64,000 bases of DNA, taken from NCBI RefSeq assembly GCF_023515995.1, contig NZ_CP097320.1, positions 3,658,001 to 3,722,000 on the forward strand, given 5' to 3'. The stretch is from Candidatus Mycobacterium methanotrophicum. Lineage in GTDB: Bacteria > Actinomycetota > Actinomycetes > Mycobacteriales > Mycobacteriaceae. Numbering within the stretch: position 1 is the stretch's first letter; each line of letters begins with the position of its first letter. Both the position numbers and the translations under genes were made by a program. Shown piece after piece: positions 16,588 to 24,503 of this stretch. The notes under the pieces were generated by a model. The model worked only from the letters and a program-made list of their open reading frames with translations, had not been told where the DNA came from and made no database searches.

Positions 16588-17256
16588 ATGGTTACGACTG
16601 TCACAGGTCCAGTGCGACTTGTTCTGGTCGACGACCACGAGGTGGTCATCGAGGGTCTCAAGGCGATGCTGGCCGGCTTTCAAAGCCGGGTACGTGTCGT
16701 CGGTCAGGCCGTGGGGGTCGAGCAAGCGGTAAAGGTAGTCGACAGCCTCGATCCCGACGTGGTGCTGTGCGACGTGCGGATGCAGGCCTCCAGTGGACTC
16801 GATCTGTGTTTGACCCTGCGCCAACGCGATCCGCAACGCAAGATCGTGATGCTGTCGGTCTATGACGACGAGCAATACCTCTTTCAAGCGTTGCGCGTTG
16901 GCGCGTCAGGCTATCTGCTCAAGAGCATCGGCAGCGACGACCTGGTCCGCCAGCTCGAAGTTGTGCGCAGTGGGACCACAGCGATCGACCCGGGGCTGGC
17001 GGCGCGCGGTGTCGACACCGCGGCGCGGCTGCAGCGGGACCGGTTTTGGCCGGGCGCGCGGCATGGTCTGACCCAGCGGGGAAGCGAGATCCTGTCGCAT
17101 ATGGTGCGCGGCCTGTCCAGTCGTCGTATCGCCACGAAGCTCATCATCGGCGACGAGACGGTTAAAAGTCACCTTCGGGCTATCTACCGCAAGCTCGAAG
17201 TCGCCGACCGGGCCAGCGCCGTGGCGACTGCGCTGCGAGAAGGTATCGACCAGTGA
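16588..17256 (+). CDS. NarL/FixJ-family response regulator
   Basis: Two-domain regulator of 222 residues. Receiver domain: VLVDDHEVVIEGLKAMLAGF with the acidic pair, phospho-acceptor Asp in VVLCDVRMQ (~59), and Lys in YLLKSIGSDD (~110). The C-terminal LuxR-type HTH includes LTQRGSEILSHMVRGLSSRR and DETVKSHLRAIYRKL. ATG 16588 is chosen because it begins the receiver fold. No histidine kinase is adjacent. Its position, divergent from rpe and close to prk/fbp and the hyp operon, suggests control of lithoautotrophic genes (inference). Confidence 0.88.
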   Translation: MVTTVTGPVRLVLVDDHEVVIEGLKAMLAGFQSRVRVVGQAVGVEQAVKVVDSLDPDVVLCDVRMQASSGLDLCLTLRQRDPQRKIVMLSVYDDEQYLFQALRVGASGYLLKSIGSDDLVRQLEVVRSGTTAIDPGLAARGVDTAARLQRDRFWPGARHGLTQRGSEILSHMVRGLSSRRIATKLIIGDETVKSHLRAIYRKLEVADRASAVATALREGIDQ

Positions 17257-17567
17257 CCTATCCAGCTCTAGCGCGGCTAGCCGACCGAAGTGATCGCCCC
17301 GAACGCTTCACCGGGCTAGTGGTGGTCGACGGCGGGCATCCTCGGGTCGCCGACGTGGAAGGCGTGGTCCGCGACGAGGATTGCCCGCACGTCCAGGTCG
17401 ACACCACCGCACTGGCCAGCACCCCGGCGGCGCGCACGGTCGCTCAAGCAAGCAGGCGATATGTGCAAGGCGACTTCCGGCTGGTGGAGCTGGCCGGCTG
17501 GCGAGGCTCCCGCCATTTCACTGTCCAACTGGCGACCGAGATCGTGCTGCGCTCGCACTCTTGGTGA
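17253..17567 (+). pseudogene. alpha/beta-hydrolase-like protein, C-terminal half
   Basis: About 104 codons opening with a GTG that overlaps the regulator stop. The sequence DRSDRPERFTGLVVVDGGHP and TALASTPAARTVAQASRRYV closely parallels the C-terminal half of the 188-residue protein at 38908-39474. The N-terminal half with the nucleophile-elbow region is missing. The GTGA overlap could allow coupled translation, but I judge it a truncated paralogue rather than a working gene. Confidence 0.6.
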
Positions 17568-17586
17568 TAGAAGTGGCCGCCCTTGG

Positions 17587-18468
17587 TCAGTGGTTGGCGA
17601 GCTCGGCGTTGCGCCGTTGGATGAGCCGCAGAATCATCGGGGTGAAGATGAGTTGCATCGCCAGATCCATCTTGCCGCCCGGGCAGACAATCGTGTTCGC
17701 CCGCGACATGAACGAATCGTGCAGCATCGAGAGCAAATACGGGAAATCGATGCCATGTTGGTCGTGGAACCTGATGATCAGCATGGATTCATCGGCGGTT
17801 GGAATCGTCCTGGCAATGAAGGGGTTTGAGGTGTCAACCACCGGGACGCGCTGGAAGTTGACGTCGGTCGCGGAGAACTGGCGGCAGATATATTTCACGT
17901 AGTCCGGCATGCGGCGCAAGATCGTGTCAGTCACCGCCTCCTCTGTGTATCCACGAACCACCTTGTCGCGGTGCAGTTTCTGAATCCATTCCAGGTTGAT
18001 CACCGGGACGACGCCGATGCGCAGATCGGCGTGGCGGGCAATGTCGACGGTGTCGGTCACGACGGCGCCATGCAGGCCCTCGTAGAACAGCATGTCGGTG
18101 TCCGGCAGCTCTTCCCACGGTGTGAATGTGCCGGGCTTTTGACCGTACGGTTCGGCCTCCACGTCGTCGTGCAGGTATTTGCGGATCTGGCCAGTGCCGG
18201 TCTCGCCGTACGTCCGGAACAGCTTTTCGAGTTCCTCGAACAGGTTGGCTTGCGGGCCGAAATGGCTGAAACCATGATCGCCCCGGGCACGGGCATCCGC
18301 GATGGCTGTTTTCATCTCGGCGCGGTCATAGCGGTGGAAGCTGTCACCCTCGACATAGGCGACGTTGACACCTTCGCGGCGGAAGATCTCGTCGAAGGTG
18401 CGTGTCACCGACGTGGTGCCCGCCCCGGAAGAACCGGTGACTGAGACAATAGGATGCTGACGTGACAT
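17587..18468 (-). CDS. cbbP: phosphoribulokinase
   Basis: Kinase of 293 residues that phosphorylates ribulose 5-phosphate to ribulose 1,5-bisphosphate, the RuBisCO substrate and a Calvin-cycle hallmark. P-loop-type VTGSSGAGTTSVTRTF at residues ~10-25, then YVEGDSFHRYDRAEMK (catalytic/substrate Asp), HFGPQANLFEEL, DMLFYEGLHGAVVTD and VPVINLEWIQKLHRDK. Length and motifs fit the bacterial class I enzyme. It follows fbp by 6 bp on the same strand. No RuBisCO gene is in the window, so the product is useful only if cbbLS lie elsewhere. Confidence 0.95.
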   Translation of the reverse strand: MSRQHPIVSVTGSSGAGTTSVTRTFDEIFRREGVNVAYVEGDSFHRYDRAEMKTAIADARARGDHGFSHFGPQANLFEELEKLFRTYGETGTGQIRKYLHDDVEAEPYGQKPGTFTPWEELPDTDMLFYEGLHGAVVTDTVDIARHADLRIGVVPVINLEWIQKLHRDKVVRGYTEEAVTDTILRRMPDYVKYICRQFSATDVNFQRVPVVDTSNPFIARTIPTADESMLIIRFHDQHGIDFPYLLSMLHDSFMSRANTIVCPGGKMDLAMQLIFTPMILRLIQRRNAELANH

Positions 18469-18474
18469 GGTCGC

Positions 18475-19548
18475 TCAACCCGCAGGGGCGCGGAACAGGC
18501 CACGGGTTCCATACATTGGCCAGGCGTTCGGTGGGTCGTAAATCTCTTCGTGGTAGCTCTCGATACGCTGGACCTCGTCGCGGGCGCCGAAGACTAGCGG
18601 AATGCGCTGGTGCACATCCTCGGGCACGACGTCGAGCATTCGGCCGCGCCCGGTGCTTGCCGCGCCGCCGGCCTGTTCGACCAGGAACGCCACCGGGTTG
18701 GCCTCATATAGCAGCCGCAACTTGCCGGGCTTGGCCGGGTCGCGGGAGTCGCGCGGGTAGAGGAACACCCCGCCGCGGGTAAGGATACGGTGGATCTCTG
18801 CCACCAGCGAGGCGACCCAGCGCATGTTGAAGTCCTTGTGCCGCGGCCCCGACCGGCCAGCCAGGCATTCGTCCACATAGCGTTGCACCGCCGATTCCCA
18901 GAACCGCTGGTTGGATGAGTTGATCGCGAATTCCTTGCCTGCGGGCGGAATCTGGATAGATTCGCGGGTGAGGATGAACTCGCCGAGCCTCGGGTCCAGC
19001 GTGAACGCGTGAACGCCGGTTCCCACGGACAGCACCAGCATCGTCGATGGGCCGTAGATCGCGTATCCGGCGCACACCTGTTCCGTGCCAGGTTGCAGGA
19101 AATCCTCTCGCTGCGCATCCGTCCCGGGATTGGGCGCCAGCAGGATCGAAAAGATGCTGCCCACCGACATGTTGACGTCGATGTTCGACGAACCGTCCAG
19201 CGGGTCGAACACCAGCAGATACTTGCCTTTGGGATACTCGGTCGGCAGCTGATAGGGGTCCGCCAGTTCCTCGGAGACTATGCCGGCCACCTGGCCGCCC
19301 CACTCGGTGGCGCGCAAGAAGTACTCGTTGGCCAACACGTCCAGCTTCTGCTGCACCTCGCCCTGCACATTGATGTGCTCGGCCGAGCCCAGCAAACCGC
19401 CCAAGGCGCCGACCGCTACCCGATTCGCGATAGCCTTGCAGGCCACCGCCACATTGAGGATCAGTCCATTAAGGTCTCCGGAGGCGCCGGGATGGCGCCG
19501 ACGCGCTTCGATCAGGAAGTGCACCAGCGTGGTGTGCTCTCTCAGCAT
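18475..19548 (-). CDS. fbp: fructose-1,6-bisphosphatase, class I
   Basis: Phosphatase of ~357 residues removing the 1-phosphate of fructose (or sedoheptulose) bisphosphate. Metal-binding signature VFDPLDGSSNIDVNMSVGSI and IVSEE upstream identify class I; the C-terminal LYEANPVAFLVEQAGGAAS is the active-site helix. M. tuberculosis uses a class II enzyme (GlpX), so a class I gene next to prk points to an acquired Calvin-cycle role. I chose ATG 19548 (MLREHTTLVHFLIEAR) over a start 12 codons upstream. First gene of the fbp-prk pair. Confidence 0.93.
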   Translation of the reverse strand: MLREHTTLVHFLIEARRRHPGASGDLNGLILNVAVACKAIANRVAVGALGGLLGSAEHINVQGEVQQKLDVLANEYFLRATEWGGQVAGIVSEELADPYQLPTEYPKGKYLLVFDPLDGSSNIDVNMSVGSIFSILLAPNPGTDAQREDFLQPGTEQVCAGYAIYGPSTMLVLSVGTGVHAFTLDPRLGEFILTRESIQIPPAGKEFAINSSNQRFWESAVQRYVDECLAGRSGPRHKDFNMRWVASLVAEIHRILTRGGVFLYPRDSRDPAKPGKLRLLYEANPVAFLVEQAGGAASTGRGRMLDVVPEDVHQRIPLVFGARDEVQRIESYHEEIYDPPNAWPMYGTRGLFRAPAG

Positions 19549-19916
19549 GGCTAAAGGATATCCCGGTTCCAGGCAACCGGGCATCCCCCGCCTGGGTGGC
19601 CAACCACTGCCATTAGTTGGACCACATCGATCCGAGACAAATCATCACATGAATGATCGCATAAACCGCAATCGAATCCCGCTAACGACACACCCAGAAA
19701 CAGGCGGCTACCAGGAAAAACGCCAAACTCGTCAGCAGGGAGCCGCCTCTATGTCCAGAGTCCTGGGGCCGGGAATTGCATCTGGCCGCGCGGCCCTGCT
19801 CGTGCGGCTACCGGCATTTGTCGTGGGCCTGCAACACGTGCGGCCAATCACGTTTGGCCCGGCGCTCGGCGTCGACTGCGCCATTCTGGACGGCCCGGCG
19901 CGGATGCGGTGACGGG
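19549..19916. other. non-coding gap upstream of fbp
   Basis: About 370 bp between the divergently placed fbp and the convergent small gene at 19917. A short minus-independent reading frame (plus strand, near 19790-19880) has a CxC...CxxC-like string, SCGYRHLSWACNTCGQ, that might be a degraded zinc-ribbon protein, but it lacks a start. No clear promoter or terminator is visible to me. Confidence 0.3.
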
Positions 19917-20318
19917 CTAGGCCGAGAACGCTCCCGGCGGCCCGACGGTCAGCGGCACCGACGCGAGAATCTGATCGCCGGAACTGACCTGAAACGAATA
20001 TGACCCATAGGCGTTGAACGTCAGCCCCTGGATGGTGTGGGCGCTCGCTTGGTAGAGGTCGGTGCCCTTCTTCGTGAACACCGTCGGCGCGACCCGCAGT
20101 TTCAGTTCGATGCGAAACCCCGCAGGCTGACCGTCCTCGGTCACCAGCGCAAGGGCCACGGGGAGATCCTCGTTGGCCTCGTGCCAGTTGATTTTGAAGA
20201 CCAGCGCCAGCGCCAGCGTCGGGTGGACGGCGGGGATCTGCGGCGTGATGATCGTGTTCCAGCAGCCGCCATGAACGAAGAGCTTGCCGTCCGCAACGGT
20301 CGCCGCGTCGGCCAACAT
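19917..20318 (-). CDS. small conserved protein (DUF6941-like)
   Basis: Protein of 133 residues, MLADAATVADGKLFVHGGCW then PQIPAVHPTLALALVFKINW, ending DQILASVPLTVGPPGAFSA. The arrangement (an N-terminal ADA...DGKL.V.GGGW motif and a beta-sandwich pattern) resembles actinobacterial DUF6941 proteins as I remember them; function unknown. No signal peptide. It is divergent from the toxin-like gene at 20375 across a short A+T-richer spacer. Likely accessory. Confidence 0.6.
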   Translation of the reverse strand: MLADAATVADGKLFVHGGCWNTIITPQIPAVHPTLALALVFKINWHEANEDLPVALALVTEDGQPAGFRIELKLRVAPTVFTKKGTDLYQASAHTIQGLTFNAYGSYSFQVSSGDQILASVPLTVGPPGAFSA

Positions 20319-20374
20319 GATTGAACTGACTTTTATGTGTTACATCGTAACACAGCGAGGTGTACACTGGGGGC

Positions 20375-20635
20375 ATGCCATCCGACCCGAACGACCTCGA
20401 CCCCGAGGATCCGTTCGAACTCGATGAAGGCAACCGCCCCCACCTGTGCGGTCACCCTCCGTATAGCGAGGCTGACCTGCGCGACATCATCTTCGACAGC
20501 GACGCGAAGTTCTACCCGACGGGCGAAGGGGAGGAGATAATCGACGGGCGGCGCAGGGCCCAGTGGCTGAATGGTCGGCCAGCCGCCGGGCGAACAGCCG
20601 TTGCTCGTGCCGCTCGCGGCCCCGAACAGCGGTGA
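20375..20635 (+). CDS. probable toxin of a small TA-like pair
   Basis: Acidic protein of ~86 residues, MPSDPNDLDPEDPFELDEGN, followed by HLCGHPPYSEADLRDIIFDS and DAKFYPTGEGEE. The HPPYSEADLRDI...D..FYP pattern recalls BrnT-like or related RNase toxins. The downstream gene encodes a ribbon-helix-helix protein, in line with a toxin-antitoxin order. The C-terminus (RTAVARAARGPEQR) looks unrelated and may be a frameshifted tail. Tentative. Confidence 0.4.
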   Translation: MPSDPNDLDPEDPFELDEGNRPHLCGHPPYSEADLRDIIFDSDAKFYPTGEGEEIIDGRRRAQWLNGRPAAGRTAVARAARGPEQR

Positions 20636-20745
20636 CCCAACCAAGGCCAGGCCGATCAGTATCTATCCCGCAACTGGCCTGACCAAGACGATGTATCTCC
20701 GTGATACTGGACAGATCGAATGACCCGCGAGACAAGGTGACGACT

Positions 20746-21081
20746 ATGGCTGCTGCTGACGATGAGGCGTGCGAGTACTACGCCGACCCCAAGAACCAGG
20801 TGCCGGCAGGCCCCGGTCGTAGCCGCACGGCCAAGTCGACGCACGTCCCGATCAGGTTCACGCCCGAGATGATCGCCGATGTGAAGCAACTGGCCGAGAA
20901 GGACCGCAAGACGGTCAGCACGTGGGTCAGAGACGTGGTCGGTGCCGAAGTGGAGCGCCGACGCCCGCGCTGGCCGCAGAGCGTCGCCTCCAGCACCGGC
21001 CAGAACTGGACCATCACTGCGTCGGGTGATCTCACATCGCAGCCCTCGACCGTTGCCACCAAGGATGCCGAACTGGTCTAG
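20746..21081 (+). CDS. ribbon-helix-helix protein, probable antitoxin
   Basis: Protein of ~111 residues starting at ATG 20746. The centre, TAKSTHVPIRFTPEMIADVK then KDRKTVSTWVRDVVGAEVER, fits a ribbon-helix-helix DNA-binding domain: a strand followed by two helices, as in CopG/MetJ-type antitoxins. The N-terminal YYADPKNQVPAGPGRSR is a recurrent lead-in of this family in mycobacteria. Paired with the toxin-like gene 110 bp upstream. Its likely role is autorepression and toxin neutralisation. Confidence 0.6.
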   Translation: MAAADDEACEYYADPKNQVPAGPGRSRTAKSTHVPIRFTPEMIADVKQLAEKDRKTVSTWVRDVVGAEVERRRPRWPQSVASSTGQNWTITASGDLTSQPSTVATKDAELV

Positions 21082-21393
21082 GTGTCGTTCGGACACGACA
21101 GCCCGTTTTCTATGCCAGCAAAATGGCAGGTGCAGCCGCGGCGTGGCTACAGCCGCTCGGCTAGTCGTCCGAACCCTTCGACGCCAACCGGCGGCACTCG
21201 GGGCAGCCGCGGCACCGATTGCCGCCGTCAGTCAGACGGTCCCAAGATCGGGGCGTGCTCAGAGAACCGACCGGAGGCGTGTTTGCAGTTGCTGACAGGT
21301 CATTACTCCCATGCGATCAACGCTATCGCGGACACGCCCGAGAATGGGTGAATAAATCTGTGGCTACAGCGGCGGCTGCATCTGGAAGTGGTC
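21082..21393. other. gene-free stretch before the nested elements
   Basis: 312 bp in which I see no credible gene; all frames are short and composition-driven. It separates the antitoxin-like gene from the probable left end of the outermost insertion sequence. Confidence 0.4.
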
Positions 21394-21458
21394 TGTTGAC
21401 CGGCATTCAGGATGAGCATGATGGCGGCGTTGGCGGTGAGGATGTGCGGCTATGAAAT

Positions 21459-21487
21459 GACCCCGCCGGTGGGTGTCCGGCGGGGTC
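21459..21487 (+). terminator. strong GC hairpin
   Basis: GACCCCGCCGG, 7-nt loop, CCGGCGGGGTC: an 11-bp perfect stem. No U-tract follows on either strand. It lies within the left arm of the outer insertion sequence, downstream of where its ATPase gene would end before the IS256-family insertion, so it may terminate transcription of that element. Confidence 0.5.
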
Positions 21488-21549
21488 GGTGGTGTTCGGG
21501 GGGGTCTGTAAGTTAAACGGTGTAACTCCTGAGGAAGAAGGAGAGCACT

Positions 21550-21945
21550 GTGACTGATGTGATTATGGACGAGAAGATCGTCGAGCGGCCCGACATGCAG
21601 GGCATGGTCCGGCTGGACGACCTCGACGAGCAGCTGATCGGGCAGTTGGTGGATCGGGCCCGTTCGGAAGGGCTGCGGCTGACCGGCGAGGACGGCCTGC
21701 TGGCTCAGTTGACCAAGCGGATCATCGAGTCCGCGGCCGAGGGCGAGATGGACGTCCATCTGGGCTACGCCAAGCACGACCCGGCCGGCCGCGACGGCGG
21801 AAACTCCCGCAACGGAGCGCGCGCCAAAACGGTGCTCACCGACATTGGGCCGGTGGAGGTCGCGATGCCACGCGACCGCGACGGCACGTTCGAGCCGCAG
21901 ATCGTGCGCAAGCGGCAACGCCGGCTGTCCGGGATCGATGGACTG
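21550..21945 (+). pseudogene. IS256-family transposase, 5' part
   Basis: Starts at GTG 21550 behind GGAAGAAGGAGAG. Encodes the N-terminal 132 residues: LDEQLIGQLVDRARSEGLRL, EMDVHLGYAKHDPAGRDGGN (the conserved HLGY block) and VRKRQRRLSGIDGL. The reading frame is cut at the GACTG target site by the Tn3-family insertion and resumes at 27544. Confidence 0.9.
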
Positions 21946-21983
21946 GGGGTGCCCGTAAGAATCGTGTCACCAGCCGCAAACGA
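21946..21983 (+). repeat. left terminal inverted repeat of the Tn3-family transposon
   Basis: Begins GGGGTGCCCGTAAG and continues to about 38 bp. The core ATCGTGTCACCAG is identical to the right end, and AAACG...TTCG further in is also shared. It directly follows the GACTG target duplication. Confidence 0.9.
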
Positions 21984-22027
21984 GCATTCGTGATGTGAGT
22001 GGGTGGTTTGCGGTGTAGCTTCCGCGC

Positions 22028-22270
22028 GTGATGAGGGAGTTGGATCAGGACGAGCTGATCGACCGTTGGACGCTTGTTGGCGATGAGCTGGAGTTGGTTT
22101 CGGGCAAGCGGGGTGCGACCCGGTTGGGGTTTGCTCTGTTGCTGCGGTTCTACGTCGAGTGCGGTCGGTTCCCGCATGGGCGGGGTGAGATCCCGGATGC
22201 CGCTGTCGAGTACGTCGCCCGCCAGGTGGGTGTGACGCCCACCGACATCGCGTTCTACGAGTGGTCGGGG
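22028..22270 (+). pseudogene. second tnpA 5' fragment from a related Tn3 element
   Basis: Plus-strand fragment encoding DELIDRWTLVGDELELVSGK and IPDAAVEYVARQVGV, stopping abruptly after FYEWSGR. It is about 80% identical to the N-terminus of the intact TnpA but clearly a different sequence. Its GTG start lies exactly 82 bp from the left transposon tip, the same distance as the main tnpA GTG from the right tip. The left end therefore came from another transposon with its own tnpA start. Confidence 0.85.
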
Positions 22271-22316
22271 CGCAAACCACCGGTCAGCTCGCCGTGTTCT
22301 GGGCAACGCCCGCGTT

Positions 22317-23244
22317 TCAGCGCAGTTTGCGGCCCTGGCCGTCGTTAACTGATTTGTTAAATATCCGGACGGCGTCGATGATCGCCCAAATGATCACACC
22401 GACCAACAGGAGACCGACCAGCCCTGAGGCGTTGTCGGAAGATGCGGTCACTTGCGCGAGCACGATGCCGAGGACGGTCAGACCTAGCTGGCAACCTCCG
22501 ATGGCCTTGGAGCCAATGTAGAAACGGCCGGCGCCAAACATGCCGAGGAATAACTGGAACAATCCGGCAGTCGCGGCTTTTTTGTCGGACAGTGGTTTAC
22601 CCGTGACTTGATCGCGTCCGTACGGTGCCTCGGAGTCAACGCCCCAGCCCGCGCCGGAGTGCTGATCCGGCTGACCGGGGTAGCTCGGATATCCCTGCGG
22701 CGGTGGCGGGTAGGGGTGATCCGGCTGACCGGAATAGGTCGGATACCCCTGCGGCGGTGGCGGTACGGGGTTTGGTTGTTCTTGGCCGCCCGGGTAGGGC
22801 CACTGTTCTTGGCCGCCCGGGTAGGGCCACCGTGAGTCGGAGAAAGCTTTCGGGTTTATTTTCCGGCGTGGTGGCGACATTAGGCGGTGGTTGCGGCGGC
22901 TCGTCGGTCGCTTGTGTCCATTGGTGTCCGTCCCAATATCGACGAAACGCTCCGCCGCCAGGGTCGCGATACCAACCAGCCGATGGTGGACCCACTGGTG
23001 GTTGGTGCTGGTTTGGAGGCATGATGCTGTTCATCTCCTTTCCGCTGGCATGTTTCCGTGGTGGTCTGCTTACGACCTTGGTGTCATAAATGCCAGTGCC
23101 AGGGATGCGGACAGTTCGCCGAACCTTGCCGTCCGCGCCCTTACTGATACGGAATAGTCCAGCCCCAAAGCTTGTCGAGATTCCACGCTGACTGACGGTA
23201 AACCGAAAGGGGCCGAGTTTCTTTTGCTTGCGATATTGGACCAT
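22317..23244 (-). pseudogene. DUF4236/DUF2510/TM2-domain membrane protein, frameshifted
   Basis: Transposon cargo. The 5' frame (from 23244) gives MVQYRKQKKLGPFRFTVSQR (DUF4236-like), then AGWYRDPGGGAFRRYWDGHQ (DUF2510-like, near residue 90). The 3' frame (22317-22880) gives a proline-rich YPGQPDHPYPPPPQGYPSYP linker, then LFLGMFGAGRFYIGSKAIGG and two hydrophobic spans (TM2 domain). The frames meet at an AGC-TTT-C-TCC string near 22835; joining them needs a +1 shift. I read this as one broken gene, though two overlapping genes remain possible. Confidence 0.65.
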
Positions 23245-23267
23245 CAGCTGAGCCTACAAGTACAGTT

Positions 23268-23525
23268 TCACGCCACGCCGCCGTGGCCGTGACAGGTGGA
23301 ATCGCCATCGAGGGTTTCACTGAACGTGTAGCAGCCGTCCGCGCATTTAGCGGTGGCACCCGGAGGTGGCGAGGGCACGCCACATACTGGGCGGTGAACG
23401 CAGTCGCCGGAGGCGGCTTTGTAATAGCCCTTAGAGCATTGCATCACAGCGTTGGCCGGCGATGTCGACCCGATTACGGCGGAAGCGATCGCGACCGCGA
23501 CGAGGGTTGCAACACGGAGAAGCAT
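23268..23525 (-). CDS. small secreted Cys-rich protein (DUF3761-like)
   Basis: Starting at ATG 23525, MLLRVATLVAVAIASAVIGS forms a signal peptide with a probable cleavage after PANA. The mature part is ~60 residues with six cysteines: CSKGYYKAASGDCVHRPVC, then CADGCYTFSETLDGD and CHGHGG at the end. The pattern matches DUF3761-type exported proteins of unknown function, as I recall them. Cargo of the Tn3-family transposon. A 30-codon upstream extension is possible but would bury the signal peptide. Confidence 0.65.
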   Translation of the reverse strand: MLLRVATLVAVAIASAVIGSTSPANAVMQCSKGYYKAASGDCVHRPVCGVPSPPPGATAKCADGCYTFSETLDGDSTCHGHGGVA

Positions 23526-23633
23526 CGCGCCCGACCTCCTTGTGTGACGTTGCCGAACGGATGGCAGCGTAAGGCGGAGGCGGGCTTGATCACTGGCGAT
23601 TGACGAAGTACCCACCGACGCGTGGCGTAAGCG

Positions 23634-23755
23634 TCAAAACCTGGCGGGATCGCCGAGGTAATCGTGACAGTCGATCGTTGTGAACGCGTCGATCCAGGCG
23701 ATGTCTGTGTCCGCGCCAACCCGCCAACTCGCGCCGTCTCGGGTGACCCAGTTCA
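23634..23755 (-). pseudogene. 5' fragment of an unrecognised gene
   Basis: Minus-strand piece reading MNWVTRDGASWRVGADTDIA then WIDAFT, with the continuation TITSAIPPGFDAYAT in another frame. The TITSAIPP..DAYAT string recurs in actinobacterial hypothetical proteins. Broken by a frameshift and truncated within ~40 codons. Sits between the resolvase end and the secreted cargo gene. Confidence 0.4.
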
Positions 23756-23769
23756 TTTTGCTCGCAGTT

Positions 23770-24383
23770 TCAATGGGTTTGCGCAGCTGGCGCGCGGTCG
23801 ATCGTGCGGTAGACGGTGGGGCGGGAGATTTTGAACAGCTCGGAAAGGTCGGTGATGGTGTAGTTGCCGGTGTCGTGCATCCGGCGCAGCTCCTTCTGTT
23901 GTTTGGCGGTGAGTTTGGGTCGGCGGCCTTTGAGCCGGCCCTTGGCGCGGGCGATGGCCATTCCTTCCCGGGTGCGGGCGCGCAGCAGGTCGACTTCGAA
24001 TTCGGCGAAGGTGGCCAAGATGTTGAAAAACATCTTGCCGATCGGGTCGGTGGGGTCATAGACCTGTCCGCCGAGGGAGAGTTTGATGCCGCGGGCGGCC
24101 AGGTCGTCGCCGATGGCGCCGGCGTCGGGCACCGAGCGGGCGAGCCGGTCGAGTTTGGGCACCACCAGGTGTCACCTTCGCGGACCGCGGCCAGGGCCTG
24201 ATCCAGGCCGGGGCGGGCTCGGCTGGCGCCGGTGTAGCCGTGATCCAGGTAGATCCGGGCTTCGGTGACGCCGAGTTCACCCAACCGTTGCCGCTGTGCG
24301 GTGAGGTCCTGGGCGTCAGTGGAGCATCGGGCGTAGCCGATGAGTGCGCCGGAGGCCACCCGGACAGTGTAACGGATAGCCAC
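23770..24383 (-). pseudogene. serine resolvase of the Tn3-family transposon, frameshifted
   Basis: Catalytic N-terminus IGYARCSTDAQDLTAQRQRL with the nucleophile Ser in RCST, then YLDHGYTGASRARPGLDQAL. After REGDTW the frame shifts near 24168. The rest follows in frame: VPKLDRLARSVPDAGAIGDD, PIGKMFFNILATFAEFEVDL, and a C-terminal HTH, ITDLSELFKISRPTVYRTID. One indel therefore inactivates cointegrate resolution unless suppressed. The GTG at about 24359 (VASGALIGYARC) is an alternative start. Confidence 0.85.
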
Positions 24384-24492
24384 CCTTCAATGAGAATGAT
24401 TTCGGACCAGGTATCTGAGAATGCCCTGGTCACATGTCGCTCCTGGTCGTGAGTTGTCCGCGGCTCGGATAGCGCCGGTGACGGGGTGTCCG
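24361..24492. promoter_or_regulatory. candidate res site
   Basis: Spacer between tnpA and the resolvase, extending into the resolvase start. It contains CGGACA (24361-24366) and TGTCCG at 24455-24460 and 24487-24492, i.e. repeated half-sites in both orientations, as expected for resolvase binding. The location fits Tn3-family architecture; subsites I-III cannot be defined by eye. Confidence 0.4.
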
Positions 24493-24503
24493 CTTAGCGA
24501 TCC

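Noticed and set aside
22700..22830. Repeated GGCCGCCCGGGTAGGGCCAC strings as a regulatory repeat
   Set aside because: They encode the WPYPGGQEQ and YPGQPDHPYPPPP repeats of the proline-rich linker, so the coding explanation suffices.
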